From: JBOFEH01 sp051650265
GTDB taxonomy: Bacteria > Bacillota > Clostridia > Lachnospirales > Cellulosilyticaceae
Assembly: GCA_051650265.1 (NCBI GenBank)
Contig: JBOFIR010000176.1
Span: 1 to 8,237 of the forward strand
Length of the DNA stretch: 8,237 bases
Direction of reading: 5' to 3'
Shown here: positions 5,501 through 8,237 of the stretch, piece after piece
How positions within the stretch are numbered: position 1 is the stretch's first letter
Layout: each line of letters begins with the position of its first letter
The notes under the pieces: generated by a model
What the model was told of the DNA's origin: nothing
The model's input: the letters and a program-made list of their open reading frames with translations, nothing else
The model's database searches: none
Position numbers and translations under genes: made by a program

Positions 5501-7389
5501 TTCAAGCAGGTCTTGAAGGTGATCTAGAAGCACAAGTAGAGCGTGTGTATGAAGCACTTCTGACTTGGGAAGCCAATATGGCAAATCACTATGAAGTACT
5601 AGGACTGACACCTGATCACCCAGAATCCAGACATAGATGGCCAGATACACGTATGAATATACGTTATATGCCGATGAGCTCGAGTGCTTTCATGTATGCA
5701 GCAGCAGATCATGTAGGGATTCGTTATGGTTCTGAAAAAGGGTTAATCAATGAGACTAGGGCAAGTCAGACAGGTTACTTTGGATGGGGGATCAATCATG
5801 AGATTGGGCATATCCTCAATACCAATGAGTACATTTATGGCGAGATTAGCAACAATATCTTTGCTTTATTTGCACAGATTGTCAATGATGGACGTACACG
5901 TCTAGAAGAAAACAATATCTATGAAGAAATTTATACAAAAGTAGTATCTGAGGATACAGGGCTTTCAAGCAATGTCTTTGTGACACTGGGGATGTTCTGG
6001 CAACTCCATCTTGCTTATGATGATGTAGATGGCTTTACAGGTATAGATGGATTCTATCCAAGACTCAATAGACTTTTCAGAGAAGATACCACATCAGAGG
6101 TAGACAAGCACAACATGCTTGCACGCCTAGCAAGTGATGTAGTGGGCAAAGACCTGACGCCATTCTTTGAAAAGTGGGATTTACCAATTACTGAGGAGAC
6201 CAAAGCTTACACGAGCAAGTATGATGCGGAATCCCGCCCAATCTATTACCTTACAGATGAAGCGAAGCGTTATCAGCTCAGTGGTGGTGCGCAAGTTGAT
6301 TATGGAAATCTAGCAATCACAGCGACATCAAGTGTGGTACAAGATGCAGCATCAGACGATCAAGAGGTAGCAGTTACGATCAGTCATGATCAGATGCCTT
6401 TAGATCGTGAACAAAGATCAGCATTGTTAGGGTATGAAATCTATCGTAATGGCGAGCTCATTGCCTTTACAACAGAAGCAACTTATCGTGATGCGTTACC
6501 AGCAAGTAATAATGTGTCTTATGCGTATGAAGTTGTCGTATATGATAAGCTACTAGGACATTCAGAACGTATACCAGCTGGTAGTGTACATATTGCAAGA
6601 GAAGGTATTCTAGACCACTCTGATTTTGTGGTAGAGCGTACAACACCTGGCATGATTCAGATTGATATGAGAAGTACACAACAGGCAGTAGGTATTAAGC
6701 TTGGTGAAGTGACGACATCAGGTGCTTACATGATTGAAGTAAGTGAAGATGGTAGTCATTGGACACAAGCCAAAGTAGGCACATTAGAAGATAGTCAGTC
6801 TATACTTTACTTCAACAAACCAGGTGTAGAGGCAGATGACCAGCGTATTTGGACTTATGATGCAAGATACATTCGTCTGAGTGGTGAAGCTGTAGAGACA
6901 CTTGAGACATCAGCTATTCAAGTCATTGGCTATCCTGGAGATGCCGTGTACTTTACAGAGGGTGCAATCGGTAGATTAGGGCATGACTATGCATATGATG
7001 GTGGTGTAATTGAAGAAGGAAGCTTAGTGGTATTAGGTACTTATAGAGGACATCCTATCTATAGCAAGATTGTACTCTCAGCGAAGTATGTGAATGATAA
7101 GGGTTATGATCTGAGTGAAAAACCTGATTATGTCTATGATGAGGTTGTACAAGCCATCAATGGAGAAGTCTTCTTATTTGCAGAGTTACCAGAGGATGGA
7201 GAAGTCTCTAAAGTCAACAATGGCATCTGGTTGTTTGTACCACAAAGCCAAACACTACCAGCACAGATCAAGGCTAATATGTACCGTACAAATGAGGCAG
7301 GATCTATAGAAGGTGGCCGCCTTGTTAGTGATACACCTTGGATAGGGGTACCAGACTTAGAAAGTCTCCCTACCATTTATTTAAATTAG
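2596..7389 (+). CDS. Secreted multi-modular M60/enhancin-type zinc metallopeptidase with dockerin-like segment
   Basis: This 1597-residue exported protease is expected to cut mucins or other O-glycosylated proteins outside the cell, as known M60 enzymes do. Modules in order: signal peptide 1-25 (cut near TFA/TP); Ig-like domain about 30-118; dockerin-like pair of calcium loops, GDVNQDGSVDAYD (127-139) and DLNRDGLVDIED (157-168); galactose-binding-like beta sandwich about 185-352; FnIII about 366-447; FnIII about 454-540; F5/8C-like domain about 556-710; helical spacer about 710-770. The M60 domain spans about 776-1205, with N-lobe GRNPALEGDRQF and the gluzincin motif HEIGH (zinc ligands H1068 and H1072, catalytic E1069). 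E1083 in GEISNNI is the likely third ligand. After it come an Ig/FnIII-like domain (about 1210-1335), a galactose-binding-like domain (about 1338-1445) and an unassigned C-terminal module (1445-1597). There is no LPXTG, SLH or C-terminal helix. AAGGAGG at 2584-2590 precedes the ATG. The next gene starts eight bases after the stop. The peptidase family is firm; the outer module edges are approximate. Confidence 0.92.
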   Translation: MKKRIARLLLVSMLALQLQTPTFATPIATGESASLEVTLAVDYPIAQTKEGQMQLHLLQDGRVVRTLPLDGAATLQATALFEGLKLGDYTIRIEGEGYKTYESDVITLQTHEKHVVLGTSNNTFTSGDVNQDGSVDAYDQKLLQQYIDENQYAVSADLNRDGLVDIEDMAQIYWNQNATGDAQIYNTRLIMSQVANLEQIASELEGANDPDVTIKEGTVADLFDQNEQTALVFENTAGVISSETPVRIPISFNEEMKVSQINLTGGLEGAPTEGYIVYEFEGKTERIHFGEAASTPAPMAFGLGRSVRAPQKNTITINLGKQVPIQKITVEVTGTENGNHLASISKIEFLEDVVDDAVNQETGEIKGLQGKAKHKSVWLAWNHVPNITGYQVKYGTEPGQYSEVAYASSNNLTIEGLENFTPYYFVVQAINGSWQGPLSEEVMFVPAPEKKPGAPVEVKVEPGDQTLTVSFRNADEAVGSHVYYKAKNTSQYIKVADVMGSSHTLVGLQNGQTYEIYVTAYNEVGESAPSAVVEGTPVREELVIPKVPTHQQISREQITQIQLRDGANVEQSFYPEGFTPEYMIDKNYYTHWTAKTYQRARGIKVTFDQPYEMDYMAFVPRLDRDLLSNKGWYKDYPKWYGIRIWEAPGSEPKEIVASAKGSSVIPASGESGLWILPFPKSMVYQMEVILYEWDGAGNISIAEAMFYEYYDLVERIDQLFADDTYTTLAAGVSIEQIDAIENELDQLEGARLQVPEHILREELQIARALATTGTSTLLGEVIDVYQGRNPALEGDRQFANGRGLSGLQPTGLMAHADEEIIVYVDAPQGGDMPKLVASQFYGDGGWRKDIALKPGRNVVKVPRVVNYNTTKGGPLYLEYTGADQGQTRVHIRKGTDMPTLELLDLDDTAQMTAHKNIIRAYIEELDARVDQLVAITPKVDLAKDPRNSTEIGTAKVLLSVPANGILESIQAGLEGDLEAQVERVYEALLTWEANMANHYEVLGLTPDHPESRHRWPDTRMNIRYMPMSSSAFMYAAADHVGIRYGSEKGLINETRASQTGYFGWGINHEIGHILNTNEYIYGEISNNIFALFAQIVNDGRTRLEENNIYEEIYTKVVSEDTGLSSNVFVTLGMFWQLHLAYDDVDGFTGIDGFYPRLNRLFREDTTSEVDKHNMLARLASDVVGKDLTPFFEKWDLPITEETKAYTSKYDAESRPIYYLTDEAKRYQLSGGAQVDYGNLAITATSSVVQDAASDDQEVAVTISHDQMPLDREQRSALLGYEIYRNGELIAFTTEATYRDALPASNNVSYAYEVVVYDKLLGHSERIPAGSVHIAREGILDHSDFVVERTTPGMIQIDMRSTQQAVGIKLGEVTTSGAYMIEVSEDGSHWTQAKVGTLEDSQSILYFNKPGVEADDQRIWTYDARYIRLSGEAVETLETSAIQVIGYPGDAVYFTEGAIGRLGHDYAYDGGVIEEGSLVVLGTYRGHPIYSKIVLSAKYVNDKGYDLSEKPDYVYDEVVQAINGEVFLFAELPEDGEVSKVNNGIWLFVPQSQTLPAQIKANMYRTNEAGSIEGGRLVSDTPWIGVPDLESLPTIYLN
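2971..3126 (+). other. Dockerin-like domain (two EF-hand-type calcium loops) inside the M60 gene
   Basis: Residues about 126-177 hold two loops of the dockerin type I pattern. Loop 1 is D128-V-N130-Q-D132-G-S-V-D136-A-Y-D139. Loop 2 is D157-L-N159-R-D161-G-L-V-D165-I-E-D168. Both keep the D/N/D/D calcium ligands at the expected spacing, and each is followed by a helix-like stretch (QKLLQQYIDENQ, MAQIYWNQ). Dockerins bind cohesin domains on scaffold or anchoring proteins. The segment sits near the N-terminus, behind an Ig-like domain, rather than at the usual C-terminal end. Confidence 0.75.
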
Positions 7390-7397
7390 GAGGGCAT

Positions 7398-8237
7398 ATG
7401 AAAAAATTCTTGAAAAAACAATGCTTAGGCTATATTTTAGGTGCCGTACTCCTTGGAACTGGGAGCGCTGTATTTGGTGCACAGGCACCAAGTGTCACTG
7501 CCACCACAAAGGAAATCACCAAAGAAAGCCTTTCTATGGCAATATCGGTCACAGCACTTCCTACAGGAACAAAGGCAGTAGAGGTGGGGATGATCTCAGA
7601 TGATTTGAGTGCGCTCAAAGAACTCAAATGGTCAGGGAGCCTGAGTCAGGGTGAATACAATGCCCATTTGATCCCAACATCGGCATCAGAAAAGACACTT
7701 AAATTTTTACTTATAGCACCTAAAGGTGAAGTGCTTGTAGGTGATCAAGGTGCACTAGAGCTTGGGACGTTTACTTTTGAAAGTCAGATTCAAGGAAAGA
7801 TGGACTTCAAAGAAGGGAGTGTCTACGTCAAAGTGATTGGCGAAGATTATGAGGCAATGACTTATCCATCTGTTGAGCTAGGGCATCATCATACCGCTTT
7901 AGAAAGTGGCAATGAAGAGGGAAGCGGCAATGAAGATGGCGGCGAAACTGGAAATGGCAACGGAAATGGTAGTGGCAATACTGGTGGAAGTGGTAGCACT
8001 GGTGGCAATGATCAGACTGACACTTCTCACACAATAGAGAAGCCTAACAAGCCAGAACCTATGATACCATTAGAATCTGCAATGAAGCAGTTTACTGATA
8101 TACAAGGTCATTGGGCTGAGCAGGTTATCTCACACATGGCGGGCAAAGGTATCATCGAGGGGTATAAAGATGGGACTTTCAAACCAGCTCAGCAGATTAC
8201 AAGAGGCGAATTTGCTACAGTATTAGCAAGAGCTTTT
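7398..8237 (+). CDS. SLH-anchored secreted protein with possible cohesin-like domain (3' partial)
   Basis: This gene is open for 280 codons and cut by the window end; no stop is seen. Residues 1-28 are a signal peptide (MKKFLKKQ, hydrophobic core, cut near VFGA/QA). Residues about 32-162 form one beta-rich domain. Its layout (AVEVGMISDD, then LKWSG, LKFLLIAPKGEVLVGDQGAL, then ELGTFTFES) recalls cohesin or a related beta sandwich; this is a weak, pattern-level match. A linker of Gly/Asn/Ser/Glu follows (about 168-225). An SLH motif starts at 232: FTDIQGHWAEQVI, then GIIEGYKDGTFKPAQQITRGEF. SLH repeats, normally three, bind pyruvylated secondary cell wall polymer and hold proteins on the cell surface. 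AGGAGGG at 7388-7394 overlaps the M60 stop codon, and the ATG is eight bases after that stop, so the two genes are almost certainly co-translated. It probably anchors something to the surface, the M60 protein being the obvious candidate. Further SLH repeats should lie beyond the window. Confidence 0.88.
   Translation, partial: MKKFLKKQCLGYILGAVLLGTGSAVFGAQAPSVTATTKEITKESLSMAISVTALPTGTKAVEVGMISDDLSALKELKWSGSLSQGEYNAHLIPTSASEKTLKFLLIAPKGEVLVGDQGALELGTFTFESQIQGKMDFKEGSVYVKVIGEDYEAMTYPSVELGHHHTALESGNEEGSGNEDGGETGNGNGNGSGNTGGSGSTGGNDQTDTSHTIEKPNKPEPMIPLESAMKQFTDIQGHWAEQVISHMAGKGIIEGYKDGTFKPAQQITRGEFATVLARAF
7905..8009 (+). repeat. Low-complexity Gly/Asn/Ser linker-coding repeat
   Basis: The codons here are almost all Gly, Asn, Ser, Glu or Thr (residues about 170-204). 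They form imperfect repeats of units such as SGNEEG, SGNEDG, GNGNG and GSGNTGGSGSTGG. It reads as a flexible spacer between the N-terminal domain and the SLH region. The repetitive DNA could vary in length between strains. Confidence 0.7.

Noticed and set aside
7905..8009. Possible minisatellite or mobile repeat
   Set aside because: It stays in frame, encodes a typical flexible linker between two domains, and has no flanking duplication or inverted ends.
7828..8034. Reverse-strand His/Cys-rich open frame of 68 codons
   Set aside because: Its repetitive composition is the antisense of the Gly/Asn/Ser linker codons of the SLH protein.

Overview
The window looks like chromosomal DNA of a Gram-positive, Clostridia-like member of the Bacillota. 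The evidence is strong AGGAGG-type ribosome binding sites a few bases before each start, AT-leaning intergenic DNA, hairpin-plus-T-run terminators, an ECF sigma factor paired with a DUF4179-type membrane protein, a DUF3888-type secreted protein, and an S-layer-homology (SLH) anchored surface protein. The genus is not determined. All recognised genes are on the + strand, and I see no RNA gene, CRISPR array, insertion sequence or origin.

Layout. Positions 1-28 are probably the last codons of an upstream gene, followed by a strong terminator (37-87). Unit 1 (203-2398) encodes an ECF-type sigma factor (GTG start at 203), an abutting DUF4179-type single-pass membrane protein that is probably its anti-sigma factor, and a small secreted DUF3888-type protein (GTG start at 1946). 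It ends at a 24-bp-stem terminator (2412-2464), with a second weak hairpin behind it. Unit 2 starts after a candidate promoter (about 2529-2556). It encodes a 1597-residue secreted, multi-modular M60/enhancin-type zinc metallopeptidase. Eight bases later a second secreted protein begins, with an unassigned beta-rich, possibly cohesin-like domain, a Gly/Asn/Ser linker and the start of an SLH region; it runs off the window end.

How the genes may work together. The M60 protein carries carbohydrate-binding-like and FnIII-like modules and a two-loop dockerin-like calcium-binding segment, but no anchor of its own (no LPXTG, no SLH, no C-terminal membrane helix). The adjacent gene supplies an SLH-anchored protein with a candidate cohesin-like domain. 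The most interesting hypothesis is a two-gene cell-surface mucin- or glycoprotein-processing device, in which the SLH protein docks the protease through a divergent cohesin-dockerin pair. The neighbouring sigma/anti-sigma unit could be its extracellular sensor. That regulatory link rests only on proximity and a shared 10-nt motif.
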